Origin: DASUHT01 sp038230835
Lineage (GTDB): Bacteria > Actinomycetota > Thermoleophilia > Gaiellales > JAICJC01
Direction of reading: 5' to 3'
Length of the DNA: 64,000 bases
Assembly (NCBI GenBank): GCA_038230835.1
Contig: JBBRMM010000001.1
Coordinates: 186,001 to 250,000, forward strand
Position 1 is the stretch's first letter. Every line of letters starts with the position of its first letter. The position numbers and the translations under genes were made by a program. Below are positions 52,579 to 62,697 of the stretch, in pieces. The notes under the pieces are model-generated. The model worked only from the letters and a program-made list of their open reading frames with translations. It did not search any database and was not told where the DNA came from.

Positions 52579-52594
52579 GCGAACATATGTTCGC
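52579..52594. promoter_or_regulatory. LexA/SOS box
   Basis: GCGAACATATGTTCGC is a perfect 16-bp palindrome containing the Gram-positive SOS consensus CGAAC-N4-GTTCG. It ends one base before the minus-strand ATG of the dinB 5' fragment, the expected place for repression of an SOS polymerase gene. No lexA or recA is in the window. Confidence 0.8.
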
Positions 52595-52623
52595 ATACCC
52601 CGGCTCTGATCCGCCACTCTTCG

Positions 52624-53463
52624 CTACGGAGACGGGGGCCGCGCTGCGAGGGAGCGCTCGAGCAGACGATCGTCTCCGAGGTGCTCCGAGCACGCGCGAA
52701 ACGCTGTGGTGGGGCCGCGCCAGCGCAGCTCGTCCACGTCGTCGAACAGCTCGGCACCGGAGCGCAGCGTGGCCAGGTCCTTGAACAGCAGCGCCAGATC
52801 GCGTTGGCTGTCACCGAGCACCGTGGCCGGGAGCTGTTCGATGCCGCCGTGCTGGTTCAGCAGCCGCGCCGCGGTGACTCGACCGATCCCGGGGATCCCC
52901 GGATAGCCGTCGGCGGCATCGCCGACCAGCGCCAGGAAATCGGGGATCATGGCCGGCTCCACGCCGAACTTCTCGCGTACTCCCTCGGCGTCTCGGATCG
53001 CCCGGCTGCGGCGGTCGACCTGCACCACGCGGTCGCGGTGCACGCACTGCGCGAGGTCCTTGTCGGGCGTCCAGATCCAGACCTGCGACACCCGCTCGTC
53101 AGCGGACGCGATCCGCGCGGCCGATGCGAGTGCGTCGTCGGCCTCCAGGTCGATCATCGGCCAGACAGCCACCCCCATGGCGGCGAGCGCCGATTCGAGT
53201 GGTTCGAACTGGAGGCGCAACGCGGGGTCGACCCCGAGCCCGGTCTTGTAGCCGGACCAGAGGTCGTTGCGGAAGGATTCGATCACGTGGTCGGTCGCGA
53301 CGCCGACGTGCGTCGCCCCCTCTTCGATCATCTGCAGGACGGAGTGCAGGACGCCGATCACCGCGCCGTTGGGCCGGTCGTCGCCCGTGGTGCTGCGGCG
53401 CCGGCCATAGAACTGGCGAAAGAGCTCGTACGTACCGTCAACCAGATGAACGACAACGGACAT
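52624..53463 (-). CDS. 5'-3' exonuclease (PolI N-domain/FEN-like)
   Basis: About 279 residues from MSVVVHLVDGTYELFRQFYG. This is the stand-alone form of the 5' nuclease domain of DNA polymerase I. Acidic metal-site residues lie in LVDGTYE, DLEADDALA and WTPDKDLAQ; LVGDAADGYPGIPGIGRVTA is the H3TH DNA-binding motif. It cleaves flaps or 5' ends in repair and Okazaki processing. The ATG at 53463 is preferred over an upstream extension of 12 codons. It ends 47 bp before the dinB start on the same strand, so the two may once have formed a repair operon. Confidence 0.88.
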   Translation of the reverse strand: MSVVVHLVDGTYELFRQFYGRRRSTTGDDRPNGAVIGVLHSVLQMIEEGATHVGVATDHVIESFRNDLWSGYKTGLGVDPALRLQFEPLESALAAMGVAVWPMIDLEADDALASAARIASADERVSQVWIWTPDKDLAQCVHRDRVVQVDRRSRAIRDAEGVREKFGVEPAMIPDFLALVGDAADGYPGIPGIGRVTAARLLNQHGGIEQLPATVLGDSQRDLALLFKDLATLRSGAELFDDVDELRWRGPTTAFRACSEHLGDDRLLERSLAARPPSP

Positions 53464-53545
53464 GGTGGAACTATGACCGCTCCGGGCGCGCGGACTCATC
53501 GATGGCCGCCCCGTTCACCCATTTGGGGGTTCACCATCAGGTAGA

Positions 53546-53572
53546 TAGCATGCTAAACTGTTAGCGATGCTA
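53546..53572 (+). promoter_or_regulatory. Operator overlapping the marR start
   Basis: An imperfect inverted repeat (tagcatgctaa 53546-53556 with ttagcgatgcta 53561-53572) spans the -10 hexamer TAAACT (53554-53559) and the ATG at 53567. MarR proteins typically repress themselves through such sites. Confidence 0.65.
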
Positions 53573-54004
53573 ACTACTTCGGATCCTGTGACGGTGGCCA
53601 ATCGTCTACGGCCGGTGCTGCTTCAGCTCAACCGGCAGCTCCGGCGTGAGCTCGCCCCGCTGGGCATCACCGGCGGCCAGGCCGCTCTACTGCACGCCAT
53701 CCGCTGCAACCCGGGTGTCGGCGTGCGCGACCTGGCGCGACGGGAGGGCGTGTCCACGGCCGGCATGTCCACGGCGCTGACCAGGTTGGAGCGCGCCGGT
53801 CTGGTGCAGCGCTCGCGCACGGGAGCCGATCGCCGGCGGGTCGGACTGGAGCTGACCGAGCAGGGCGCGCGGGTGCTGCGCTCCGCCCGATCGCGGCGCA
53901 CCGCCTGGTTGGCCGCACGCCTCAGGCGGCTGTCCGCCGACGAACTGGCCGCGGTCGACCTGGTCGTCGACCCGATGCTTCGGCTGCTCGAGGAGGACGC
54001 GTGA
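53567..54004 (+). CDS. MarR-family transcriptional regulator
   Basis: 145 residues with a winged helix (LAPLGITGGQAALLHAIRCN, VRDLARREGVSTAGMSTALTRLER; wing RSRTGADRRRVGLELTEQG). It binds palindromes and usually releases DNA on binding phenolic or drug-like ligands. The leaderless start lies inside its probable operator. The stop overlaps the MFS gene (GTGA), so it probably controls the exporter. Confidence 0.92.
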   Translation: MLTTSDPVTVANRLRPVLLQLNRQLRRELAPLGITGGQAALLHAIRCNPGVGVRDLARREGVSTAGMSTALTRLERAGLVQRSRTGADRRRVGLELTEQGARVLRSARSRRTAWLAARLRRLSADELAAVDLVVDPMLRLLEEDA

Positions 54005-55275
54005 CGGCTGCGTTGCTGCGCGCCAACCGGCGCACCTTCGCCAGCCTCCGACGACACCGCAACTACCGGCTGTTTTTCGGTGGGCAGGTGGTGTCGGTCA
54101 GCGGCACCTGGATGCAGAACATCGCCACGGCCTGGCTGATCCTCGAGCTCACCCACTCCCCGGTGGTGGTGGGGGTGCTCGCGGTCTGCCAGTTTCTTCC
54201 ATTCACCCTGTTCGGCCTGTTCGCAGGCGTGCTGGTCGACCGCTTCGACGTGCGCAAGACGGTGATCTGGACGCAGGCCGTCTCGATGGTGCTCGCCGGG
54301 CTGCTCGCTGCGCTCGCGCTGACCGGCGTGGTGACCGCCTGGGAGGTGCTGCTGCTGACCGCCCTGCGCGGCACCGTGCTGGTGCTGGATGCGCCGGCGC
54401 GGCAGGCACTGACCTTCGAGATGGTCGGTCGGGACGAGCTGCCGAACGCAATCGCGCTCAACTCGAGCCTCTTCAACGCCGCGCGTGTGGTGGGGCCGGC
54501 GATGGGAGGAGTGGTGGTCGCGGTGGCGGGTGTCGGGATGTGCTTCCTGGTCAACACGGTCAGCTTCGCCGCCGTGCTGACCGGTCTACTGCTCATGCGC
54601 ACGGAGGAGCTGTTCGACCGGGCCGGCAACTCCGAGCGGCCGTCGCTGCTGCGCGGGACGGGTGAGGTGTTCCGCTACGTGGCGCGGTCGAACGAGGTGC
54701 TGCTCGGACTTGCGATCGTCACCGTGGTCAGCACGCTCTCGTTCAACTTCAACGTGCTCTTGCCCGTGCTCGCGCGCCAGACGCTGGGTGGAGGGCCGGC
54801 CGTGTTCGGCACCGTGACCGCGTTCTTCGGACTCGGTGCGCTCACCGGCGCACTCACGTCCGCGGCGCTGGGCAAGGCGAGCTGGCGAGTGCTGATGCTC
54901 GGCACGCTCGGGTTCGGCATCTCCCAGCTGCTGCTGGCGCCGGTCACGTCGCTGCCGCTGACCTCCGTCCTGCTGTTCACCGCCGGCCTGTCGTTCACGC
55001 TGTGGACGTCGAACGCCAACTCCCTGTTGCAACTCGGCTCACCCGATCGTCTGCGTGGGCGCGTGATCGGTCTGTACTACTTCGCGTTCAACGGAGCCGC
55101 ACCACTGGGCGGGCTGCTGGCGGGCTGGCTGGCCGCCCGCGGCGGTACCGAGGCGGCATTCGCGGTGTCCGGCGTGGCCAGCGTCGCGATGACCGCGCTT
55201 GCCGTGACCGTGCTCCGCGGGTACAGGGCGGACCAGCCGGTGTGGCTGCCGGGCAACCGGGCAGCGCCGCGCTGA
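54001..55275 (+). CDS. MFS transporter (EntS/MFS_3 type exporter)
   Basis: 424 residues with about 12 membrane helices. The N-terminal signature is LRRHRNYRLFFGGQVVSVSG and TWMQNIATAWLILELTHSP; the loop 2-3 motif is GVLVDRFDVRKTV; LDAPARQALTFEMVGRDELP and ALNSSLFNAARVVGPAMGG are typical of the MFS_3 group, which exports siderophores, drugs or other small molecules by proton antiport. Co-translated with the MarR-type regulator, so export of a toxic ligand sensed by it is likely. Confidence 0.9.
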   Translation: MTAALLRANRRTFASLRRHRNYRLFFGGQVVSVSGTWMQNIATAWLILELTHSPVVVGVLAVCQFLPFTLFGLFAGVLVDRFDVRKTVIWTQAVSMVLAGLLAALALTGVVTAWEVLLLTALRGTVLVLDAPARQALTFEMVGRDELPNAIALNSSLFNAARVVGPAMGGVVVAVAGVGMCFLVNTVSFAAVLTGLLLMRTEELFDRAGNSERPSLLRGTGEVFRYVARSNEVLLGLAIVTVVSTLSFNFNVLLPVLARQTLGGGPAVFGTVTAFFGLGALTGALTSAALGKASWRVLMLGTLGFGISQLLLAPVTSLPLTSVLLFTAGLSFTLWTSNANSLLQLGSPDRLRGRVIGLYYFAFNGAAPLGGLLAGWLAARGGTEAAFAVSGVASVAMTALAVTVLRGYRADQPVWLPGNRAAPR

Positions 55276-55303
55276 CCGCTGGGCGTCGGCCTCCGAGGAT
55301 TGT

Positions 55304-55966
55304 TTACGCCGGCGGCTCACCGCGGTCACGCGAGCGGGCGGTCACCTGCGTCAGGCCGTGGCGTTGCGCCCACAGCGCCGCCTGTGTCCGGTCGTCGACC
55401 CCGATCCGCCGGTAGACGCTGGTCAGGTGCGCCTTGACGGTCTTCTCGCTCACCTCCAACCGCCGGGCGATCAGCTTGTTCGGGAGCCCTTCGCCGATCA
55501 GCGCCAGCACCTCCCGCTCGCGGTCAGTCAGATTCACCGCTGCCTGCGGCGATCGGCGAGCGGTCAGCACGACCCGGCCGGCGCGTGAGTCGATCGGCGA
55601 TTCGCCGCGAGCCGCCGCGCGGACACCCTCGACGATCTCGTGCGGCTCGCTGTCTTTGAGCAGATAACCGACAGCCCCGGCGTCGAGTGCCGCCAGGATC
55701 CGGTCGCGATCCGCGAACGAGGTGAGGACGACCACCTGAGCGAGCGGGTGGGCGGCCATCAGCCGGCGGGTGGTCTCGACGCCGTCCAGGCCGGGCATGG
55801 AGAGATCCATGAGCACCACGTCCGGTTCGCGCTCGGCGCAGAGCCCAAGTGCGTGCTCTCCGTCCGCGGCCGCTCCGGTCACCTCGATACCGGGTGCCGA
55901 CCCCAGCAACTCGGCCAGACCCCGCCTGACCACCGCGTGGTCGTCGACGACCGGAACGGCGATCAT
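55304..55966 (-). CDS. NarL/FixJ-family response regulator
   Basis: 220 residues. Receiver domain with VVDDHAVVRRGLAELL, phospho-Asp in VVLMDLSMPGLDG and Lys in YLLKD, then a LuxR-type HTH (LTDREREVLALIGEGLPNKLIARRLEVSEKTVKAH within about 145-205). ATG 55966 overlaps the kinase stop (ATGA); upstream in-frame sequence is a shadow of the kinase. With the adjacent kinase it forms a complete two-component system. The first acidic pair is DDH, as usual. Confidence 0.93.
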   Translation of the reverse strand: MIAVPVVDDHAVVRRGLAELLGSAPGIEVTGAAADGEHALGLCAEREPDVVLMDLSMPGLDGVETTRRLMAAHPLAQVVVLTSFADRDRILAALDAGAVGYLLKDSEPHEIVEGVRAAARGESPIDSRAGRVVLTARRSPQAAVNLTDREREVLALIGEGLPNKLIARRLEVSEKTVKAHLTSVYRRIGVDDRTQAALWAQRHGLTQVTARSRDRGEPPA

Positions 55967-57288
55967 GTCGCAAGCTCCAGCCGGACGGTGGTGCCGCCGC
56001 CGGGCGCGGAGCTCACGCTGAGCGTGCCCCCGGCGGCCTCGACCAGATCGCGCAGCAACTGCAAGCCCATGTGACCATCGGCTCGACGGTCGCCGACCAG
56101 GTCGGCATCGAAGCCGAGGCCGTCGTCGACGATCTCGAGCAGCGGCGCGTCTGCCGTCTGGCCAAAGCGCAACATCACGTGCGCGGCAGCGGCATGTGAG
56201 GCGATGTTGCGCAGCGCTTCCTGAGCGACCCGGAAGACCAGCTCGGCGCGTTCTTGGGCGAGCTCGTCGGCTCCGGTGAGCTGCAGTTCGACCGCGACCC
56301 CGCGAGCCGTGAGCGGCAGCGCGAGGTCTGACAAGGCTGCGGCCAACCCGTGATCGTGGAGCCGCGGCGGGTAGATCTCCAGCAGCAACGTGCGCAGCTG
56401 GCGGATCGCTCCGCGGGTGGACGCGGCACCGGCGGCAAGCACGCGGTGGACGTCGCTCTGGGGCTCGACGCGGTCGGCTGCGGCTGCCATGCTGAACGAC
56501 AGTCCAGCAAGCTCCTGGACGATGCCGTCGTGCAGCCCGGCTGCGATCAGGCGCCGCTCGCTGTTGGAGGCGTCGACGGCCTTGACGAGCAGTCGCTCGC
56601 GCTCCCGCTGGCCATCTCCGATGCGCCGCGCCATTCGCCACGCGAGCGGGATCTGGAGCGCGGCCAGCGCCACCAGCGCTGCGATCAGCACGGGTGTGAA
56701 CAGCCGCCATACGGTGCTCGCGTCACCGGCGATCGAGTTGTACCGCAGATACTCCTCGAAGAGCACCGGGGTGCCGTCGCTCGCGTGCAGGCCGAGGTAC
56801 ACCTGCAGCAGCTTGCCCTGTGTGCGTTCGAACCGGTTCTCCGGCCTCGACACGTCGCTCACGTTGGCAGCGGCGCTTCCCGTGCGAAGGGCGGCCAGTT
56901 CGTCACTCTCGAGAGGGTAGCTGCGCCCGATCAGCCGGGGCTCGTCCGAGTAGAGGATTCGCCCTTGGGCGTCCCAGATCTTGACTCGTGCGACCGAGCC
57001 GCCCAGCACCCGCGTGTGCACGAGCCGATCGAGCGCCGCGATCGCCGCCGGGTCACCCCGCAGGACTCCGGGGTCGAGTGCAGGGGCGATCACCCCGCGG
57101 CCGGTGACCGCCGTCACCCGCCGCGCGTCGGTGACCGCCTCTGAGGTGCCGAGGCTGCGCAGCGCGTAAGCGCCGCCGATCCCGACCAGCACCAGCACCG
57201 CCAACCCTGAGAGCGCGAACTTGGTGACCGCAGAGAACACTTCGCGGCGTTCTCGAGGGTCGTGGGCGGGCTTCTCGGATCGGCGCAT
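55963..57288 (-). CDS. Membrane sensor histidine kinase (HisKA_3)
   Basis: 441 residues. TM1 (about 25-45, FALSGLAVLVLVGIGGAYAL) and TM2 (about 195-215, LFTPVLIAALVALAALQIPL) bound an extracytoplasmic sensor region of about 145 residues (RVKIWDAQGRILYSDEPRLIG). The cytosolic part has the phospho-His in RRLIAAGLHDGIVQELAGL and the HATPase motifs (AQEALRNIASHA, DDGLGFDADL). Phosphorylates the coupled NarL-type regulator. The stimulus is unknown; no target gene is obvious besides itself and possibly the divergent secreted protein. Confidence 0.92.
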   Translation of the reverse strand: MRRSEKPAHDPRERREVFSAVTKFALSGLAVLVLVGIGGAYALRSLGTSEAVTDARRVTAVTGRGVIAPALDPGVLRGDPAAIAALDRLVHTRVLGGSVARVKIWDAQGRILYSDEPRLIGRSYPLESDELAALRTGSAAANVSDVSRPENRFERTQGKLLQVYLGLHASDGTPVLFEEYLRYNSIAGDASTVWRLFTPVLIAALVALAALQIPLAWRMARRIGDGQRERERLLVKAVDASNSERRLIAAGLHDGIVQELAGLSFSMAAAADRVEPQSDVHRVLAAGAASTRGAIRQLRTLLLEIYPPRLHDHGLAAALSDLALPLTARGVAVELQLTGADELAQERAELVFRVAQEALRNIASHAAAAHVMLRFGQTADAPLLEIVDDGLGFDADLVGDRRADGHMGLQLLRDLVEAAGGTLSVSSAPGGGTTVRLELAT

Positions 57289-57410
57289 GCTCTGTAGCCT
57301 GACGCGTCATGCCGCCGAGCGCCAGGTCTTACGACCCATGTCCCATTGCAGACGAGACTCACGCTCACGCAACCTCCACGGGTCAACACCCATCCGTTTG
57401 GAGGAGTCCC

Positions 57411-57815
57411 ATGTCATCGAAAACCCGAATCATCACCACCCTCGTGGTCGGGGCCGTCGCGGCGCTCAGCATCGCGGTGCCGCTGGCCGTTGCTCAGGGC
57501 GGGGGCACACGCACTCAGATCGCGCTGCACCCGAGCGCGGTGTTCCCCAATGCGTCCGGCAAGGCCGTGTCCACCGTGAACGGCACCGAGCGTGAGTTGC
57601 AGATCGAGGTCGAGAACATCCAGGCGCTCGCCGGCAAGCATGTGAACGTGTTCGTGAACGGCGTCCGGCTTGCGAGCCCGGTCGTCGGCAGCCTCGGCGT
57701 CGCGAGGGTCAATCGTGACACCGCCAAGGGACAATTCGTCCCGAGCATCCACGCCGGATCGACGGTGCGCGTGCGAACGCTGGCCGGGGCGCTGATCGTT
57801 TCCGGGACGTTCTGA
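57411..57815 (+). CDS. Secreted hypothetical protein
   Basis: 134 residues starting at an ATG with GAGGAG upstream. A signal peptide (IITTLVVGAVAALSIAVPLAVAQ) is followed by a mature part of about 105 residues with alternating strands (TQIALHPSAVFPNASGKAVS, ERELQIEVENIQALAGKHVN, VRVRTLAGALIVSGTF). The pattern resembles small Ig-like or adhesin-like beta proteins, but I cannot name a family. It is divergent from the histidine kinase gene and could be a target of that system. Confidence 0.65.
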   Translation: MSSKTRIITTLVVGAVAALSIAVPLAVAQGGGTRTQIALHPSAVFPNASGKAVSTVNGTERELQIEVENIQALAGKHVNVFVNGVRLASPVVGSLGVARVNRDTAKGQFVPSIHAGSTVRVRTLAGALIVSGTF

Positions 57816-57837
57816 GCCACGCCCGTAGCGTTGGCGG

Positions 57838-57858
57838 CCCGCCGCTCCCGGCGGCGGG
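57838..57858 (+). terminator. Terminator hairpin
   Basis: An 8-bp perfect GC stem (cccgccgc with gcggcggg) and 5-base loop, 23 bp after the stop of the small secreted protein. Confidence 0.55.
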
Positions 57859-57974
57859 TCGCCGTCCCCGCGGACCGGGTCACGGTTCCTGGTGGATCCC
57901 CATCGTGTTCGCACCCGTGACGTGGTCGGCGTTCGTTGGATCACCCTGTCGGTTGGCAGGTCGACTGCCGATAT

Positions 57975-59252
57975 ATGAGTGTGCGCAAGTTCTCCCCCAG
58001 CGACGATGTCGCCGCACGCTCACAACGCCTGCCTGCCGGTCGCACGTCGGCTGATGGTCGCGGGGCGATGACCGGCGAGTTGTACGACCAGCACGCCACG
58101 GCCGCGTATCGGTTCGCGCTGCACCTGACCGGCTCGCGCTGCGACGCCGACCAGGTCGTGCGCCGCGCGTTCCTGGCTGTGCACCAGGCGCTGGCCCGGG
58201 GTGAGCGGGCCGCGGCCTCGCGGGCGTGGATCCTGAGAGCTGTCAAACGCGAGGCGGGCGCGGCGGCGGGCCCCGCCGTTGTCGGCTCCGCGGCCAGCCG
58301 ACTGCAGAACTTCGACGCGGTGCGAACGACGTTGCTCGAATTCCCCGAGCCGGAGCATCACGCGTTCGTTCTTCGACATTGGAGCGGGCTGGTCGACCGC
58401 GAGATCGCCGATGTTCTGGCCACGTCGCCGGCCGGCGTGGAGACCCTGCTCTTCCGTGCGCGGTCCAAACTCGCAGGCGAGCGCGATCTGGCGATCGCCT
58501 GCCAGACCGTTCGCATCCGACTGTCCATGGACCAGCCGATGTCCGCGGCCGACGACGAGCACATGCAGGGTTGCTCCGGATGCCGCACGGCGCGGGAGCG
58601 GCTGGCGCAGGTGGCGGGCATCGCGGGCGTTCTTGCGCTCGCCCCGAGTGTTGGGGTGGCGTCGGCGATGGCGGCGAGTGTGCCGGGGTTTGCAGCCGGC
58701 TCGGTGACGGCCGGCTCGGGTACAGGAGCCGCGATGGTGGGAGCCGCCGCCAAGGCCGGTCTGGCCGTCAAGGCCGCCGTGGCCGTGGTCGCCATCGGCG
58801 CTTCGGTCGCTGTCGTCCATGCACACCGGCACGAGATCGTGGCGGGCGTGACCAATGTGTTGGAGCGGGTTGTCCCCCAGTCCGGAGGACAGCGCCCGGC
58901 CAGATCGCAGACGTCGACTCCGGTCACCCCTGGCGCCTCCCGTGCGCCTGCAGCTCAACCGGGCGGTAGCGGCGGGTCGACGCACCGGCCGCCGCGGATC
59001 CCGCCACACCGACCGACGTCAGGTGGAAACGCTCACCGACCGGGTACTGCCGGCGGCGGGCGTCCCAGCCGGCATCCGTCCCATCCGTCTCGCCCGCCGC
59101 GAGCCGGCGTGGCGCCTCCGGCCACCAGCGGGTCGCGGAAGCCGACGGGTGGCAGGCCGACTCCTCCCACCCATAGCACTGGGTCGGGAACCGGCGGGTC
59201 TGGGATGTCGCACCAGCCTTCGCGGGTACCTTTGCATCTGCCGCATCCGTAG
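57975..59252 (+). CDS. ECF-type sigma factor fused to anti-sigma-like membrane domain
   Basis: 425 residues in one chain. Sigma region 2-like segment (about 30-80, LYDQHATAAYRFALHLTGSR, divergent), region 4 (about 115-165, PEPEHHAFVLRHWSG, EIADVLATSPAGVETLLFRA), then a Cys-rich zinc-anti-sigma-like motif near 195 (HMQGCSGCRTARERL), hydrophobic stretches including a likely membrane helix at about 260-282 (GLAVKAAVAVVAIGASVAVV), and a 135-residue Pro/Gly/His/Thr-rich extracytoplasmic tail. This looks like a sigma factor tethered by its own anti-sigma module. ATG 57975 was chosen; ATG 58068 (MTGELYDQH) is a good alternative. The sigma part is degenerate enough that loss of function is possible. 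Confidence 0.75.
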   Translation: MSVRKFSPSDDVAARSQRLPAGRTSADGRGAMTGELYDQHATAAYRFALHLTGSRCDADQVVRRAFLAVHQALARGERAAASRAWILRAVKREAGAAAGPAVVGSAASRLQNFDAVRTTLLEFPEPEHHAFVLRHWSGLVDREIADVLATSPAGVETLLFRARSKLAGERDLAIACQTVRIRLSMDQPMSAADDEHMQGCSGCRTARERLAQVAGIAGVLALAPSVGVASAMAASVPGFAAGSVTAGSGTGAAMVGAAAKAGLAVKAAVAVVAIGASVAVVHAHRHEIVAGVTNVLERVVPQSGGQRPARSQTSTPVTPGASRAPAAQPGGSGGSTHRPPRIPPHRPTSGGNAHRPGTAGGGRPSRHPSHPSRPPRAGVAPPATSGSRKPTGGRPTPPTHSTGSGTGGSGMSHQPSRVPLHLPHP

Positions 59253-59308
59253 CTGCTGGTGGCCGTTTCCGGCCGCTCAGCACAGCGGGGTGTAGGGTGT
59301 CGGCGACG

Positions 59309-61186
<1,878 letters not shown>

Positions 61187-61212
61187 CACCTGCGGGTGTC
61201 TGTCGTCCGTCG

Positions 61213-61587
61213 CTAGGGTTCGCGGGGACCTTCGAGAACGACGCGATACCCGCTTGGTGAGCGGAGAATCAGCCTGCGATACCTCCAGCCGGGGGCCGGA
61301 TCTTCCTACTCGATCGTGAACTCGAATCCCGCTTCCCGGCAGGTCGCGGCAGCGGCATCGACGTCCGACACACCAAGCTGCCAGGTGAGAACGCTCGGCG
61401 GGTCGTTCGGGGCCGGCGACGCCTGGATACCGAAGTCGATCGTACCGCTGCCGAACGCGACGAAATCCGGGTACTCGTCGCCCTCGTAGGTCACCGGGAG
61501 GCCGAGGCGTTCGTAGAAGGCGCGTTCAGCATCGAGGTCACGGACGTTGAGCACCGGCGCCAGCTTCGTGAACAGACCCGATTCCAC
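61213..61587 (-). pseudogene. VOC-family protein gene with internal TAG
   Basis: The first 93 codons encode a normal VOC/glyoxalase half (LAPVLNVRDLDAERAFYERL, VTYEGDEYPDFVAFG, QLGVSDVDAAAATCREAG). An in-frame TAG at 61306-61308 interrupts it, yet the same frame continues with the expected family C terminus (EDPAPGWRYRRLILRSPSG, then YRVVLEGPREP) to a second TAG at 61213-61215. One change from CAG or GAG would restore a 124-residue protein. GTG start; TAGCAT is ten bases upstream. Either a recent nonsense mutation or read-through. Confidence 0.75.
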
Positions 61588-61626
61588 AGCGCCGCCGATG
61601 CTACCACCGCGGGCAGCCGGCGCGGG

Positions 61627-62022
61627 TTAGCGCAGCGCGTTGATCGAAGCTGTCGCGACGATCCCTTCAACGCTGCGCGCCAGTTCCGCGTCCAGGGTTA
61701 CAAACGCGTCTGCCTGCAGCTGAGTGAGGGCGACATACTCGGCGTTGTACGTCGAGGCCCATCCCAACTGATCCGCCACCTCCCACGCCCGACGCCGTAG
61801 CACGGCGTCGCCGAGGAGCCTGATCCGCATCCGACCGATCCTGGTCAGGCGGTCTCGCGCGACGTCGGCTGGGATCTCGCCGCGCTGGACGGCCTCGTGA
61901 AGCGCCGACAGCGCTTGGGAACGCAGGAGCGTGGGTGCAAGCAATTCGTGCGCAGCTGAGACCTCGACCCTCTCGCTCGCCAGGTGCACCACTGCGCTCA
62001 CGTCGACGACGAATCTCGTCAT
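61627..62022 (-). CDS. PIN-domain (VapC-like) protein
   Basis: 131 residues with the PIN acidic residues in FVVDVSAVVHLA, EAVQRGEIP and NAEYVALTQL with FVTLDAELA. The family cleaves RNA, usually as the toxin of a VapBC pair. GGAGGG precedes the ATG. No antitoxin-like gene is found upstream or downstream, so it is an orphan toxin or a stand-alone RNase. Confidence 0.82.
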   Translation of the reverse strand: MTRFVVDVSAVVHLASERVEVSAAHELLAPTLLRSQALSALHEAVQRGEIPADVARDRLTRIGRMRIRLLGDAVLRRRAWEVADQLGWASTYNAEYVALTQLQADAFVTLDAELARSVEGIVATASINALR

Positions 62023-62145
62023 TGGTCCCTCCGAAACCGGGTGTGAGTGCCACAGTAGCCGTTCTCATTACGCCCGGACCAGCGCATCGCAACGCCGGTC
62101 CGGTCGATCACCGCGTCGACGCGGTCGAAGCCTGATCACCACCGC

Positions 62146-62559
62146 TCAGGCGGTGCGACGGGCGTAGGCCATCGCGGCGCGACGACTGCTGCAGCCCTGG
62201 ATGTGAGCGATCCGCCCGCCGCGCACCCGAAGCACCTGGTAGAACCGGCCCGCTGTCTCCCGCGACCCATCCGCCATCGTCCAGCGCCCGCCGACCACCA
62301 CGCACTCGCCAACCTGGTCAACCTGCTCCAACGCGAACTCCTTGACGCCCGGCCGCGCCCTGCCCTTGACCACCTGGAGCCGCAGGTTCTCCCGCGCCTG
62401 GTCAGGGCCATGACAACTCGGGCTGTACCGCCGCCACAGGTGCCCACGCGACCGGCCCCGCCAGTCCACGTCAGGGTCAAGAAGGGCAACCACGGGCTCC
62501 ACGTCGCCGCGATTCATCGCCTCCAACGCCTCCGACAAACCGGGCAGGATCTCGTCCAC
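62146..62559 (-). CDS. NTF2-like (SnoaL-type) protein
   Basis: 137 residues: LSEALEAMNRGDVEPVVALL, DPDVDWRG and VVVGGRWTMADG, FYQVLRVRGGRIAHIQG are the helix-sheet pattern of SnoaL/NTF2-like ligand-binding or isomerase domains. GTG 62559 has GACAAT six bases upstream and gives the normal N terminus; longer in-frame extensions overlap the TOPRIM gene and are rejected. The ligand is unknown. Confidence 0.75.
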   Translation of the reverse strand: MDEILPGLSEALEAMNRGDVEPVVALLDPDVDWRGRSRGHLWRRYSPSCHGPDQARENLRLQVVKGRARPGVKEFALEQVDQVGECVVVGGRWTMADGSRETAGRFYQVLRVRGGRIAHIQGCSSRRAAMAYARRTA

Positions 62560-62697
62560 GCGTGGATTGTCGCTCCTGCCACCTCGGGGATCAAGTCTCG
62601 CGTCGAACAGAGCCGGGCCATGGGGTGACCGAGACCGCTGGGTGCTACCGGCAGGGTCAGGCACCTGTGCCGGGTCTGAGTTGCGAAGATACGTGAC

